Assembly: GCA_963930645.1 (NCBI GenBank)
Contig: OZ005652.1
Location: forward strand, 352,060,602 to 352,124,601
Reading direction: 5' to 3'
Origin: Salticus scenicus
Lineage: Eukaryota; Arthropoda; Arachnida; Araneae; Salticidae
DNA: 64,000 nucleotides
Position numbers and translations under genes: made by a program. Of this stretch, positions 20,641 through 30,671 are shown one piece after another. A model generated the notes under the pieces. It searched no databases and was not told where the DNA came from. It worked only from the letters and a program-made list of their open reading frames with translations. Every line of letters begins with the position of its first letter. The stretch's first letter is position 1.

Positions 20641-20644
20641 CCCC

Positions 20645-22237
20645 CAGGTTTTTCATATTTTTTTTTTTTTTTTTTTTTTTTTCAGTTTAAGTAATAAGTG
20701 AGAATAACTAAAAGAAATTTGAAAATTAAATATTTATTTTTCTTCTGACTATATACCTATTTAATTTTTTTTTTTTTTTTTTTTTTCTTTTTGAGTAACT
20801 TTAAAAGTTACTAAAAAATGCCTAAAAAGTAAATACCTTTTAGGAGATATTATATATATATATATTTAAATTTATGATGGTTAAAAATTTAGTTCAATTT
20901 TAAAATGACATTCCTTTTCCTTATGATGTTCTAATTATCACAATTTAATATTATTCTTATGATCTTTGTTAACCAAAATTTCTAACATGCAGTTGGTACA
21001 AAAGTATTCCTTAACTAATTACAAGCTTTTTAAAGGAACAAGCACAAGAAAATGAAATTCAAGAATAGTTATTCTCTTTATTCAGAGCTGATTGTGACTC
21101 TATTTTTAAAATTCTGAAATTATATCAAGAAAAAAGACCAATTATGATTTTACAATTGTGACCAATAAAATATATGTAAAGTTTTGTAATTAAAGAAAAT
21201 ATCAATTAATTACAAAAGATATTTCTAAATTTCCATTACATGGTTAGTTATCTTAACAATTGCCAAAAAGTTGAAAGAAAGAAAAGTCTTTCAATTAAAG
21301 TATATTAAATGAAAATTCTTAAAATCCAATGAGCAGATTTCATTTTTTACATATGATGATTTACAGATTTTAAACCTCAGAAAATTTTCAAATAAATTAT
21401 GTATTGTAAGTTCTATTAAAGTAAAGCAATATTTGACTTGATGTAAAGATTTTGAATTATTTCCTGACCAATTTTAGATAATAAGCAGTTTATGCCCTAT
21501 TCATATTTGGAAAAAAAAAAAAAAAATAGTTTCCCTCATACTGTAGTAACTGTAGGTATGAAAAACTTTGGTAATCCAGGGTTCACAGTTCAGGAATGGT
21601 TGTTCATAGTGTTTCAAAATCCACTTTTAACTATAAGTGCTTACCTAAGCTAAATTTTCCCCGTCTTAGTCAAAAAAGTCTTAATGAGCAAAAAAAATAA
21701 CTTTACAGTAACTCCCCAGAAAATTTACCTCTTAAAATGAGTTTGTCTTCCAAGATTTGAATTTTTAAAACAAGTCACCAATTAAAAAAAAAAAAGTTTG
21801 TTTTTTGTATTACCTACATGTCCAACGTATATGCATGTGGTAAAACTTTCAACAACTTAAATAAATATGCCTATATTTAATGTGCGGGTATGGTTTGCTT
21901 TCCTTTCTAGGTGTGAAAACTCGTTTTTTAAACATTAATTTGTGTGAAGATCAGCATTAATTTTTAATCTGATTTTGCTCATACAAGTGTAAACAGTCAA
22001 CTTTTTTCTATATTTTTAGTTTTTTAAATTGGAGAACAGGATTAAAAATTAACAACGATGTTCGAGCGAATTAACGTTTAAAAAAAAAGAAAGTTTTCAA
22101 TTTCAGGAATTGAAACAAATGAAACTCGTACATTAAATATAGAATTATCAAATAAGTTATGGTGGTGTAAATATTGCTGCATTCATAAGATAGAAGATAT
22201 GTGGGGAAAAAACTACTCTTTGAAATTGACCACCCTG

Positions 22238-22269
<32 letters not shown>

Positions 22270-22637
22270 GTTCTTGAGGTATGACTGAAGTATCGTTTAA
22301 ATTTCAGACATTTATCATATGACTGAATTCATACAAACATGATTACATAAAACAAGAAAAAAGGAAAACTCACCTCTTAAGTCTAATTGTCTGTCTCGAA
22401 CAGGGTTGATAAATTGAGCGCTCATCTGAATAAGTTCAGCAGTAAGTTTGACCATATTTAATTTACTTAAATGTCTCAAAATACACAATTTTAATTTAAA
22501 TACTGTACTTTTTCAATATATTATACCACCACCGCGCACAAACAAAACACAAATAAAAAACAAAATTGGGTATTTGGGAACAGTTGCCATTTTAGAAAAC
22601 AAAATATTCAATATACAAATAAAGAGAGGCATACTGT
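20645..22637. other. AT-rich non-coding stretch with long T runs
   Basis: Poly-T runs (about 20660-20682, 20767-20786, 22240-22266) and AT-rich unique-looking sequence. No coding or repeat signal that I can support. Confidence 0.5.
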
Positions 22638-22929
22638 TGTAACAATCGCAGCTATCGGCGTAGATCACAAGTCAGATCGTACACTCGGCAGCAAAAGTAT
22701 CCGAGCACTGGCAATAATCCCTATCTAAAAAAAGTACACTTAATACTGCTTTGTTAAATAAATCTTATCGAATCATGTTCTTAGTCAGTCAAAGACCATG
22801 ATTCGATAAGGATTTATTTAACAAAGCAGGGATTACTTTTTTTAGACAGGAATTATTGCTAGTGCTCGGATACTTTTGCTGCCGAGTGTACGATCCGACT
22901 TGTGATCTACGATAGCTGCGATTGTTACA
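22638..22929. mobile_element. Snap-back (fully palindromic) MITE, about 292 bp
   Basis: Almost the whole unit is one inverted repeat. The left arm runs from TGTAACAATCGCAGCTATC through ACTCGGCAGCAAAAGTATCC and CTTTGTTAAATAAATC to CGAATCATG, and the right arm is its reverse complement with a few small indels and substitutions. The centre is near 22783. It would fold into a hairpin of roughly 130-140 bp. No clear target duplication was found. Confidence 0.75.
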
Positions 22930-23291
22930 GTAATAAAATATATAAATAAACGCCAAATGCTTCAATAAATGCCAAATTAATATTCAAGGTTTTAATTATC
23001 ATAAGGTTAATATATAAGCTTTTAATTTTGAAATTACTAAGCAAAATACTCAAAAATTTACATTCTTATATTTTTGGCCACGGACTTAGATAACAAAGAC
23101 CCGTTTCTCCAACGGCGGCCGTCCCTCAAAAATGGACCTGAGGTGGTCGCTAATATTCATTCGCCGCTAGGGGTCGTATGTGTTCTCTGACTGTACACTG
23201 ACGCCGTAGAATAGCATTGTGTGCAGACGAAATTTTAGTTTTATTTTCAGTTTTATTTTTAATTTATTTTTAATATTAGATTTTTTTCATT
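22930..23291. other. Non-coding stretch with a small GC-rich patch
   Basis: AT-rich except for 23095-23215, which contains AACGGCGGCCGTCC and several CpGs, just before a THAP-like reading frame. The patch could be the promoter remnant of that frame, but nothing confirms this. Confidence 0.35.
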
Positions 23292-23407
23292 ATGTCACAC
23301 TGTTACGCACCAGGTTGCACCTCTGGATATCGAAGTGTTCGAAAAAAAACAAGGAAATAGGTGAAAACAACCCAAGTTTATTTCGTCCACCTAATCTAAG
23401 CTATTAA
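23292..23407 (+). pseudogene. THAP-type zinc-finger N-terminal remnant
   Basis: ATG at 23292 opens MSHCYAPGCTSGYRS, matching the start of THAP domains (C-x4-C near the N terminus). After an 8-A run the frame must shift to continue as NKEIGENNPSLFRPPN, where LFRPP is another THAP-like element. The C-terminal Cys/His and the AVPTIF-type box are missing, and both frames hit stops. THAP domains occur in P-element-type transposases and host DNA-binding proteins; I cannot tell which this was. A spliced first exon is a weaker alternative. Confidence 0.4.
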
Positions 23408-23750
23408 TTTTAATGTTTTATTGAATGATAAAATTGTTGCCTTATAAATATTCTATTACTATACAAATCTGTTATAATAGCTTTTATCTCAAAACGTATT
23501 AACCGATAAATTGACAGAAAATATTTTAATGTAATTTGTAATTAAACGCTATTAAAATTTTAACTTCATTAAAATTATGACATTGAGTTTCAACATAAGA
23601 ACTTGGGAAAAAAACAAAGTTTAATAAGATGACATTAAAAAACATAAACTGTATCAGTCTTCATTAATGTTTTAACCTACTTAGTTATCAATTTAATGCT
23701 ATTGGTAGACGTATTTTTTTTTTATTCATTTATTCATTTACTTTTTTTTT

Positions 23751-23998
23751 TTAGTGCTAAAGGCCTATTTCAGTCGGTACAGTTGTCGAATTTTTATACG
23801 TCACTCTTAATAGTGCTAAGGGCCTATTTCAGTCGGTTTATTGAATGAAGTCCCCTAAGGCACAACTTTGACATGAGTTCCCCCCAGGCCCAACTTTGAC
23901 ATGAGTCCCCCCCCAAGGTACCCTTATTTCAGTCGGTACAGCGTTGTCGAATTTTTATACGTCACTCTTAAAAGTGCTAAGGGCCTATTTCAGTCGGT
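23751..23998 (+). repeat. Tandem or dispersed GGCCTATTTCAGTCGGT repeat
   Basis: AGTGCTAA(A/G)GGCCTATTTCAGTCGGT recurs near 23753, 23811 and 23972, and a partial TATTTCAGTCGGTACAG lies near 23926. The following text GTCGAATTTTTATACGTCAC is shared by two copies. It is interleaved with the ACTTTGACATGAG minisatellite. Confidence 0.7.
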
Positions 23999-24245
23999 TT
24001 ATTGAATGGGGATTTATTGAATGAAGTCCCCCCAAGGCACAACTTTGACATGAGTCCCCCCCCAAGCACAACTTTGACATGAATCCCCCCCAAGGCACAA
24101 CTTTGACATGAGTCCCCCCCCCAGGCCCAACTTTGACATGAGTCCCCCCAAGGCCCAACTTTGACATGAGTCCCCCCAAGATACAACTTTGACATGAGTC
24201 CCCCCCAAGGCACACCTTTGACATGAGTCCCCCCAAGGCACACCT
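23855..24245 (+). repeat. Minisatellite, unit about 27-30 bp
   Basis: The unit is AGGCACAACTTTGACATGAG followed by TCCCCCC(C). I count about nine copies: two at 23860-23915 and seven at about 24035-24240. The variation is mostly in the C-run length and CACA/CCCA. Because the unit is C-rich with few stops, all three minus-strand frames stay open as Gly/Leu/Cys-rich shadows, which should not be taken as genes. Confidence 0.9.
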
Positions 24246-24248
24246 CCC

Positions 24249-24455
24249 CCTCATTGGGAAAAAGAGAAAAAACGTTGTTTTGCGGCTATAAGACAGTTTG
24301 GACTTCCAACGTTATTTGTTACAGTATCTGCAGCTGAAACACATTGGTTTGATTCAATGAAAACTTTATCATGGAATTTAGATCGTCACGAATTAACTAA
24401 AGAAGAATTTGTCGATATTAACAAGTTTAGCAGTAGGCCTCTGGCACTAAATTAA
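24249..24455 (+). pseudogene. Helitron-like / PIF1-type N-terminal domain fragment
   Basis: A 68-codon frame directly follows the minisatellite. It begins PHWEKEKKRCFAAIRQFGLP and continues TLFVTVSAAETHWFDSM, then KEEFVDINKFSSRPLALN and a stop. The pattern (F-A-x-I-R-Q-F-G-x-P-T-x-F-x-T-x-S-A-A-E-x-x-W) is typical of the Helitron-like N domain found in Rep-helicase transposons and PIF1-like relatives. No Rep HUH motif or helicase motif follows, so this is a 5'- and 3'-truncated remnant. Confidence 0.65.
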
Positions 24456-24810
24456 AATCTGTCAATGTCAGATTTTCATGTTTTAAATAATGAAATAATG
24501 TCGTGTCTGTATAATTTATTTATTTATTTATTTATTTTTTGTATTTTAAGAAAGATAATTTTTGAGCTTTATAATTGAATTTGCACCTTTGTAAATTTTG
24601 CAGTTATAGTGTTTATAAAATTTTGTAAATAGTGTTTATAATTCATTATTTTGTTGATGTAACTTTTTTTTTAAATTTAATAAAACTCTATGTAACTTGT
24701 TTTTCATTCCTTTTTTATGTTAATTTTCTTATATAATAAAAGGATTTTTTACATGATTGCTTGTCTTTTCTTTTGAAAGCAGAGTAAAAGAAGATCATCG
24801 TATGCATTTA

Positions 24811-24847
<37 letters not shown>

Positions 24848-25178
24848 ATTTCAAAGAAAAAAATATTTTTACAATGATGCGTTATAAAATCTGGAGTAAT
24901 AATAATGTACATCATATGTTTACTATCGAGTAGAATCTAAATTCCTTAAATCCTGTGAGCATTAGCAATTCATATCAATCCAATGATTTATAAAATTCAT
25001 ACTATCCACATATAACCAGAAAAATTTGATACTGTATGCTACACATGCATATTAATCTTATTCTATGGGGAGGGGGGGGGGAGCAATTTTATCTCAAAAT
25101 TTATGTCCAATCACCGTTTATTTCGCTATGCAAAATGGAAAAGAACTATAATAATGTTTAAATGGTTATATATATATA
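24456..25178. other. AT-rich non-coding stretch
   Basis: Contains (TTTA)n near 24515-24535, AATAAA-type words, a poly-A run near 24812-24842 and a G-run near 25068-25081. No genes seen. Confidence 0.5.
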
Positions 25179-25233
25179 TACAGTTGAACATTGTTAACGA
25201 GAATCTCAAGGGGGATAAAAAATTTGTTCATGG

Positions 25234-25588
25234 TGTGGTGAACCATGGACTCATGACAAATCGAATTTTCAATCGAACTTTAATTTCAATCGAACTTTAA
25301 TTTTGAACATTCTTTTACTTTTTCATTTTCTGGCAACACTAATAAAAAAAGCCAGTTGGTAATGTCGCGGTTATGCAGCATGTTGCTGCGATTTCTGATT
25401 GTGCATTGCATTTTAGCTCTTCTCATGTAATCTCTACTTGATTTTTATCGGATAATTTTATCCGCTTAGTGTAAATTGTGATTTAATAATAATAATAGAA
25501 AAATCAACGATCTTCGTCATCTAATTTGTAACTGATCACAACTTAGCAACCAACACTTACAAAATGTGGGATACAACGTGAATCCATA
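25234..25588 (+). repeat. 5' LTR of the Gypsy element
   Basis: 355 bp from TGTGGTGAACC to GTGAATCCATA, matching 30007-30361 with no difference that I could see. The right end is TA rather than CA, fixed by the 4-bp ATGG duplication. Sequence identity of the LTRs implies a very recent insertion. Confidence 0.93.
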
Positions 25589-25589
25589 T

Positions 25590-25598
25590 TGGTGACCC
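25590..25598 (+). promoter_or_regulatory. Primer-binding site of the Gypsy element
   Basis: TGGTGACCC starts two bases after the 5' LTR and has the TGG complementary to a tRNA CCA end. The match beyond nine bases is unclear, and the donor tRNA is not identified. Confidence 0.6.
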
Positions 25599-26020
25599 TT
25601 TTGTATTTCATCTGAAAACGCACCTTCGCTATAAATTCTCAACAATCTTCACTGATGTCAACATGTGTTTTTTAACAAAGCTCATAACAGTCATGATAAA
25701 AATATTGCGCTTGCAAATGGCGAGTTATTACTAGCACGTGGTGAACGGTAAGATTTTATTTGATCCCTCTTCCGATATATTGCCAGTACTTTTTAATAGC
25801 TTGAAAAGGTCCCGAATTACCTTTATTTTCTGTATATATATTTTTTTCTTTGATAGGATAACTTGTTTATTTTTACTTGTATGAATATATATACATATTT
25901 TTTTTGTTTTGCATGCACACTTGTATTTACGATTAACCCTAACGCCATATTTGAATTTTTGACCTTGCATTTTGTAATTATTATACATTTTAAGACCATA
26001 TTTTATTCCCTTCATCCAAA

Positions 26021-26833
26021 ATGCCAGACGAAAACGATAATGGCAGTCAGGGCAATGCAGTAGCCCGCGTCGCTATTAAACCACCCCCATTTTGGAAAAA
26101 TAATCCTGCACTGTGGTTTGTCCAAATGGAATCGAACTTTTCTTTATCGGACATAACTGCTGATGTTACTAAATTTAATTATGTAGTTTCTGCCCTCGAC
26201 GCAGATGTACTTAATTCAGTAAGCGATCTCATTTTACGCCCTCCTGACGGAAATCGCTACAAAGCTTTGAAAGATAGGCTTATTGAAGTTCACTCCGAAA
26301 GCGAAGCATCTAAAATACGTACCTTACTACAAGGTTTAGAATTAGGAGACCAGCGGCCTTCTCAATTGCTTACACGGATGCGTGCATTAGCTGGTGATAC
26401 TGTAGGTGAACCTCTTTTAAAATCTTTGTGGCTTGGCAGACTACCTCACTCTACCCAAACAATTTTAGCTGTACTTAATGAGGACCTTTCTAATTTAGCA
26501 GCTGTAGCTGACAAAGTTAATGATCTCACAAGTAATTCTAGCATTAATGCCATTTCAAATCCTAGCACTTCAGCTACATCATTCTCCGATCAAAAAATCA
26601 CTCAGCTCGAACAACAAATTTCTCACCTAACAACCTTAGTTAATGAGCTCCGAATAGAAAAACGTTCATCCCGTACTCGACAAAGATCAAATAGCTTCAG
26701 GCGTAATCAGTCCCATGAACGTCCTAGAAAATATAAAGAGCCGGCCAATGGGTTTTGTTTTTATCACACTAACTTTGGAAAAAAAGCAAACAAGTGCAAC
26801 CCACCTTGCTGTTTCCACAATCCGGAAAACTAA
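26021..26833 (+). CDS. Gypsy gag protein
   Basis: A 270-residue gag. The N-terminal half contains a conserved block of arthropod Gypsy gags (PPPFWKNNPALWFVQMES near residues 21-38, then YKALKDRLIEVH and a GD..PSQLL.RMR.L segment). This is a capsid-like region that packages the RNA. A basic Arg/Ser-rich stretch (residues about 215-240) precedes a Cys/His cluster (CFYHTNFGKKANKCNPPCC near the C terminus) likely to bind nucleic acid. The start codon at 26021 follows a 430-bp leader. The 3' end overlaps pol, which lies in the -1 frame, and a run of seven A in the right phase sits in the overlap. The frame is intact. Confidence 0.88.
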   Translation: MPDENDNGSQGNAVARVAIKPPPFWKNNPALWFVQMESNFSLSDITADVTKFNYVVSALDADVLNSVSDLILRPPDGNRYKALKDRLIEVHSESEASKIRTLLQGLELGDQRPSQLLTRMRALAGDTVGEPLLKSLWLGRLPHSTQTILAVLNEDLSNLAAVADKVNDLTSNSSINAISNPSTSATSFSDQKITQLEQQISHLTTLVNELRIEKRSSRTRQRSNSFRRNQSHERPRKYKEPANGFCFYHTNFGKKANKCNPPCCFHNPEN

Positions 26834-29800
26834 ATTGGCGCTCACTCACTGGCCATGATAGTGACCGCCAGATCAGTCGACTCATGTTGGCCGATAAAAA
26901 ATTAAATAAAAAATTTTTAATTGACACGGGAGCAGATATATCTGTTCTGCCTAAGAGCTTTGCCCCTCTTGCAAACCCATCTACAGATTTACTTCTTTTT
27001 GCTGCCAACGGGACGAAAATAAAAACTTTTGGCACCAAACTTCTCAGTCTCGATTTAAACTTGCGTCGAGTCTTCACATGGTCTTTCGTCATTGCGGATG
27101 TGAGTCAGCCAATAATTGGAATAGATTTTTTAAAACATTTCAACCTCCTTGTTGATGCTAAACATGGTTCTCTGATTGATGCCAAAACTAAATTGACTTC
27201 TCGCGGGAAATTTTCAAACTTAAATTCTTTAAAATCTAACATTTCAATTATGCTTGGTGACTCTGAATTTGACAAAATACTCGCTTGCTTTCCAGAGCTC
27301 ACTAACCCATCCCAACCGACTAAACAACATAAACATACCACAGTGTATCATCATATAGAAACTACTGGACCTCCTGTTTTCTCAAAACCTCGACGTTTAG
27401 CTTCTGCCATGTTAACAGCAGCCCGTCAAGAGTTTGAGTTCTTGATGACTCAAGGCATAATTCGCCCATCTAATAGCCCTTGGGCAAGCCCATTGCATAT
27501 GGTTAAAAAATCTAATGGGGAATGGAGACCATGTGGGGATTACCGTCGGCTAAATTCAATAACAGTACCTGACAGATATCCAGTTCCACATATTCAGGAC
27601 TGTACACAACTTTCCCATGGTAAATCTATATTTTCAACTCTTGATTTGACAAGAGCCTATCACCAAATTCCGGTAAACCCTCCAGATATACCTAAAACTG
27701 CCGTTACAACTCCTTTCGGTCTTTATGAGTATCTTTTCATGCCATTCGGCTTAAGAAATGCTGGTCAAACATTTCAGCGATACATACATACCGTCTTATC
27801 TGGTCTTGATTATTGCATACCCTATTTTGATGACATTTTTATTGCTTCTGCTAATGCTGAAGAACACAAACAACATCTTAAGGAAGTTTTCACTCGTTTA
27901 TCACAACATGGCCTAAAGCTTAATCCTTTAAAGTGCGTTCTTGGAAAACCCTCTGTTAGTTTCCTTGGATGCCTTATTACACCTGATGGTGTAAGGCCGC
28001 TACCTCAAAAAGTGCAGACTATCGTAGAGTTTCCTAAACCTGAAACCATGGCTGAACTAAAGCGTTTTCTTGCTATGGTTAATTTCTACCGTCGTTTTCT
28101 CCCAAATGCCGCTAACACTCAAGCCCCTTTGCATGAATTTCTCAAAAATTCAAAAAAGAATGACAAGCGTAAAGTCCCTTGGACTGACTCTGCTTTTGCT
28201 GCCTTCGAAAAATGCAAACAGGATTTATCTAATGCAGCCACACTCCACTTTCAAGCACCTAATCAAAAACTCTGTTTAATGGTTGATGCATCAGAAGTAG
28301 CTATAGGTGCTGCTCTGAATGATTTAACACCCGATGGTTTTAAACCCATTTCATTTTTTTCAAAAAAGCTATCCCCAGCTGAGCGTAAATATAGTGCTTA
28401 TGACAGGGAACTACTGGCAATATATTCGGCGGTTAAACATTTTCGCCATAACTTAGAAGGTCAAGCATTTATAATTTTTACAGACCACCGTCCTTTAACT
28501 TTTGCTTTTAGCAAAAATTCTGAATCTTGTTCACCACGGCAGCTTCGACATCTAGATTTTATTGCACAATTCTGTACTGATATACGACACATATCAGGGT
28601 CAAAAAATGTTGTGGCGGACACCTTGTCTAGAATCAATGCCATTCATTCACCACCCATTGACCTCAAAGCCATTGCAGAAGCTCAAAAGTGTGACAAAGA
28701 GCTAGCAGATCTGCTTGTAGACTCTCACCACTCATTAAAATTGCGACCATGGACTGTAGACTCCAATGTACAACTCTATTGTGATGTCACCAACACATCA
28801 ATCAGACCATACGTTCCAAAAGATTTCCGTAAACAGATCTTCGAAACTTTACATAGCCTAGCACACCCTGGTGTACGAGCATCCAAAAAACTAGTGCAAA
28901 CTCGCTTCGTTTGGCCTTCTATTGCCAAAGACATTACCTCATGGACTCGTTCCTGTCTTAAGTGCCAACAGTCCAAAGTAATACGGCACACTTGGAGCAC
29001 TCCACAACCATTTGCACTTACATCACAAAGATTTGACCATGTGCATATTGATATAGTAGGACCTCTACCACCTTCAGAAGGCTGCGAGTACATCCTCACC
29101 TGTATTGATAGATTTTCCAGGTGGCCAGAAGCCATACCTATTCCAGACATCACAGCAGAAACTGTGGCACGAGCTTTTATATCACACTGGGTGTCACGTT
29201 TCGGTAGCCCTTCCAAAATCACCACAGACCAAGGTCGGCAGTTCCAAAGTAACCTTTTTGCAGCACTGACAGATACTTTTGGTATAAAAAAGATTCGTAC
29301 AACACCTTACCACCCATCTAGCAATGGTATTGTCGAGCGATTCCACCGTTCTCTCAAACAGAGTCTAAAATGTTATGACAGTGCAAAATGGACAGAATCT
29401 TTGCCTCTAGTGCTGCTAGGCCTTCGTTCTGCCTTTAAAGCTGATCTCCAGTGCACAGCAGCTGAATTAGTATATGGCTCACCTTTACGGTTGCCTGCAG
29501 ACTTCTTGGATCCACCCTCTTCTCAGGTTGACCCTCACTCATTCCTCCAACGACTCCGGTTTACCATGAACAACCTAAGGCCTACCCCTGCAACCGCACA
29601 CTGCAAAACATCTATATTTGTGCACCCTGCTCTTGAGAGTTGCACACATGTCTTCGTGAGACATGACGGTGTGAGGAAACCACTGCAAGCACCATATGAT
29701 GGGCCTTATAGAGTAGTGTCTCGCACACAAAAAATATTTACCCTTGAGATAAAAGGAAAACATGTGTCCATCAACATAGATAGGTTGAAGCCTGCTTTCC

Positions 29801-29976
29801 TTGACAGAATTTCCACTCCGACACCTGTGGCTCCAATTGCTGAACAGCAAACTGACATACCCGAAATGCCCAATTCAACTCTTATTCCAATTCCTGAACA
29901 CCAAACGGACATACTCAAACCACCCACAGTGACCCGCTCGGGTCGAACAGTTAGATTTAACCCACGATACCTCTAA
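26773..29976 (+). CDS. Gypsy pol polyprotein (PR-RT-RH-IN)
   Basis: This is the replication polyprotein, probably made as a Gag-Pol fusion by -1 frameshifting. Numbering from codon 26794, the protease motif is DTGAD at 44-48. The RT has D284 (STLDLTRAYHQ), MPFGLRNAG and YFDD at 344-347. RNase H has D498 and a TDHRPL motif. The integrase has the zinc region (HSLAHPG, then CLKCQ) and the core triad D753, D812, E848 (DD35E spacing). A short C-terminal part with duplicated PE(H/Q)QTDI words follows. The order is standard for Ty3/Gypsy, unlike the element at 7.7-12.6 kb. No internal stop is seen. The frame opens at 26773, but translation from there is expected only via frameshift. Confidence 0.93.
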   Translation, partial: LWKKSKQVQPTLLFPQSGKLNWRSLTGHDSDRQISRLMLADKKLNKKFLIDTGADISVLPKSFAPLANPSTDLLLFAANGTKIKTFGTKLLSLDLNLRRVFTWSFVIADVSQPIIGIDFLKHFNLLVDAKHGSLIDAKTKLTSRGKFSNLNSLKSNISIMLGDSEFDKILACFPELTNPSQPTKQHKHTTVYHHIETTGPPVFSKPRRLASAMLTAARQEFEFLMTQGIIRPSNSPWASPLHMVKKSNGEWRPCGDYRRLNSITVPDRYPVPHIQDCTQLSHGKSIFSTLDLTRAYHQIPVNPPDIPKTAVTTPFGLYEYLFMPFGLRNAGQTFQRYIHTVLSGLDYCIPYFDDIFIASANAEEHKQHLKEVFTRLSQHGLKLNPLKCVLGKPSVSFLGCLITPDGVRPLPQKVQTIVEFPKPETMAELKRFLAMVNFYRRFLPNAANTQAPLHEFLKNSKKNDKRKVPWTDSAFAAFEKCKQDLSNAATLHFQAPNQKLCLMVDASEVAIGAALNDLTPDGFKPISFFSKKLSPAERKYSAYDRELLAIYSAVKHFRHNLEGQAFIIFTDHRPLTFAFSKNSESCSPRQLRHLDFIAQFCTDIRHISGSKNVVADTLSRINAIHSPPIDLKAIAEAQKCDKELADLLVDSHHSLKLRPWTVDSNVQLYCDVTNTSIRPYVPKDFRKQIFETLHSLAHPGVRASKKLVQTRFVWPSIAKDITSWTRSCLKCQQSKVIRHTWSTPQPFALTSQRFDHVHIDIVGPLPPSEGCEYILTCIDRFSRWPEAIPIPDITAETVARAFISHWVSRFGSPSKITTDQGRQFQSNLFAALTDTFGIKKIRTTPYHPSSNGIVERFHRSLKQSLKCYDSAKWTESLPLVLLGLRSAFKADLQCTAAELVYGSPLRLPADFLDPPSSQVDPHSFLQRLRFTMNNLRPTPATAHCKTSIFVHPALESCTHVFVRHDGVRKPLQAPYDGPYRVVSRTQKIFTLEIKGKHVSINIDRLKPAFLDRISTPTPVAPIAEQQTDIPEMPNSTLIPIPEHQTDILKPPTVTRSGRTVRFNPRYL
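26779..26785 (+). promoter_or_regulatory. Candidate -1 ribosomal frameshift site, A_AAA_AAA
   Basis: In the gag frame the codons are GGA AAA AAA GCA, so the seven A form the slippery pattern X_XXY_YYZ. The -1 (pol) frame has its last stop at 26770-26772, seven bases upstream, and stays open afterwards for over 1,060 codons, whereas gag stops at 26831. Pol has no ATG at its start (codon 26794 is GTG). A -1 shift at this heptamer is therefore the simplest way to make Gag-Pol. Confidence 0.75.
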
Positions 29977-29992
29977 CATGGTGCTCAGCACT

Positions 29993-30003
29993 AGGGAGGG
30001 GAG
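29993..30003 (+). promoter_or_regulatory. Polypurine tract of the Gypsy element
   Basis: AGGGAGGGGAG lies three bases before the 3' LTR and is the expected plus-strand primer site for reverse transcription. Confidence 0.8.
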
Positions 30004-30006
30004 TAC

Positions 30007-30361
30007 TGTGGTGAACCATGGACTCATGACAAATCGAATTTTCAATCGAACTTTAATTTCAATCGAACTTTAATTTTGAACATTCTTTTACTTTTTCATT
30101 TTCTGGCAACACTAATAAAAAAAGCCAGTTGGTAATGTCGCGGTTATGCAGCATGTTGCTGCGATTTCTGATTGTGCATTGCATTTTAGCTCTTCTCATG
30201 TAATCTCTACTTGATTTTTATCGGATAATTTTATCCGCTTAGTGTAAATTGTGATTTAATAATAATAATAGAAAAATCAACGATCTTCGTCATCTAATTT
30301 GTAACTGATCACAACTTAGCAACCAACACTTACAAAATGTGGGATACAACGTGAATCCATA
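30007..30361 (+). repeat. 3' LTR of the Gypsy element
   Basis: Same 355-bp sequence as the 5' LTR. It is followed by the duplicated ATGG and then by the remainder of the MITE. Confidence 0.93.
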
Positions 30362-30450
30362 ATGGTATCAGTAACTAATCTTCATATTACTAAAGTAATC
30401 TTCACTTTTACGGGGATTGTGGAAACAGTTTATGTTAAAAGTAATTCATG

Positions 30451-30671
30451 GATTGGATTGGATTTCGGAATAAGGCTGATTGACTGCTGTAGGTCCAAGG
30501 CCTGAGGAGGTGTGCCCTCCGTGGGATCTTTCTAAGGGGTCCTAGCCTGTATTTACACAAGTTTCGGAGAAAAACACGGAAAACTCTGAGCGACGAGCGC
30601 GACCTGGGATTGAACCCGGCACCTCACGTCTACCAGCTTTGAGCGCAGAACCGCTCGGCCGCTGGTGGGCA
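30451..30671 (-). mobile_element. tRNA-derived SINE, copy 1 (complete)
   Basis: Read on the minus strand it starts GCCCACCAGCGGCCGAGCGG (A-box-like), reaches GCCGGGTTCAATCCCAGG (B-box), has a unique body (AAACTTGTGTAAATACAGGC, then CCTTAGAAAGATCCCACGG) and ends in a short CCAATCCAATC tail. An exact 14-bp duplication, AAAAGTAATTCATG, lies at 30437-30450 and 30672-30685, showing LINE-type retroposition into the MITE. Confidence 0.88.

Larger units (their letters stand above)
25234..30361 (+). mobile_element. Ty3/Gypsy LTR retrotransposon, complete and young
   Basis: This 5,128-bp element has 355-bp LTRs that appear identical on reading, a primer-binding site, gag, overlapping pol, a polypurine tract, and a 4-bp duplication ATGG (25230-25233 and 30362-30365). 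The empty site is confirmed by the related MITE at 61.7 kb. All catalytic motifs of protease, RT, RNase H and integrase are present without stops, so it may be autonomous. No env-like ORF follows pol. It inserted in a mariner-type MITE. Confidence 0.93.

Noticed and set aside
23977..24254. Three overlapping minus-strand ORFs rich in Gly, Leu, Cys and Ser
   Set aside because: All three frames are open because the G-rich minisatellite unit lacks stops; they translate the repeat and start and end with it.
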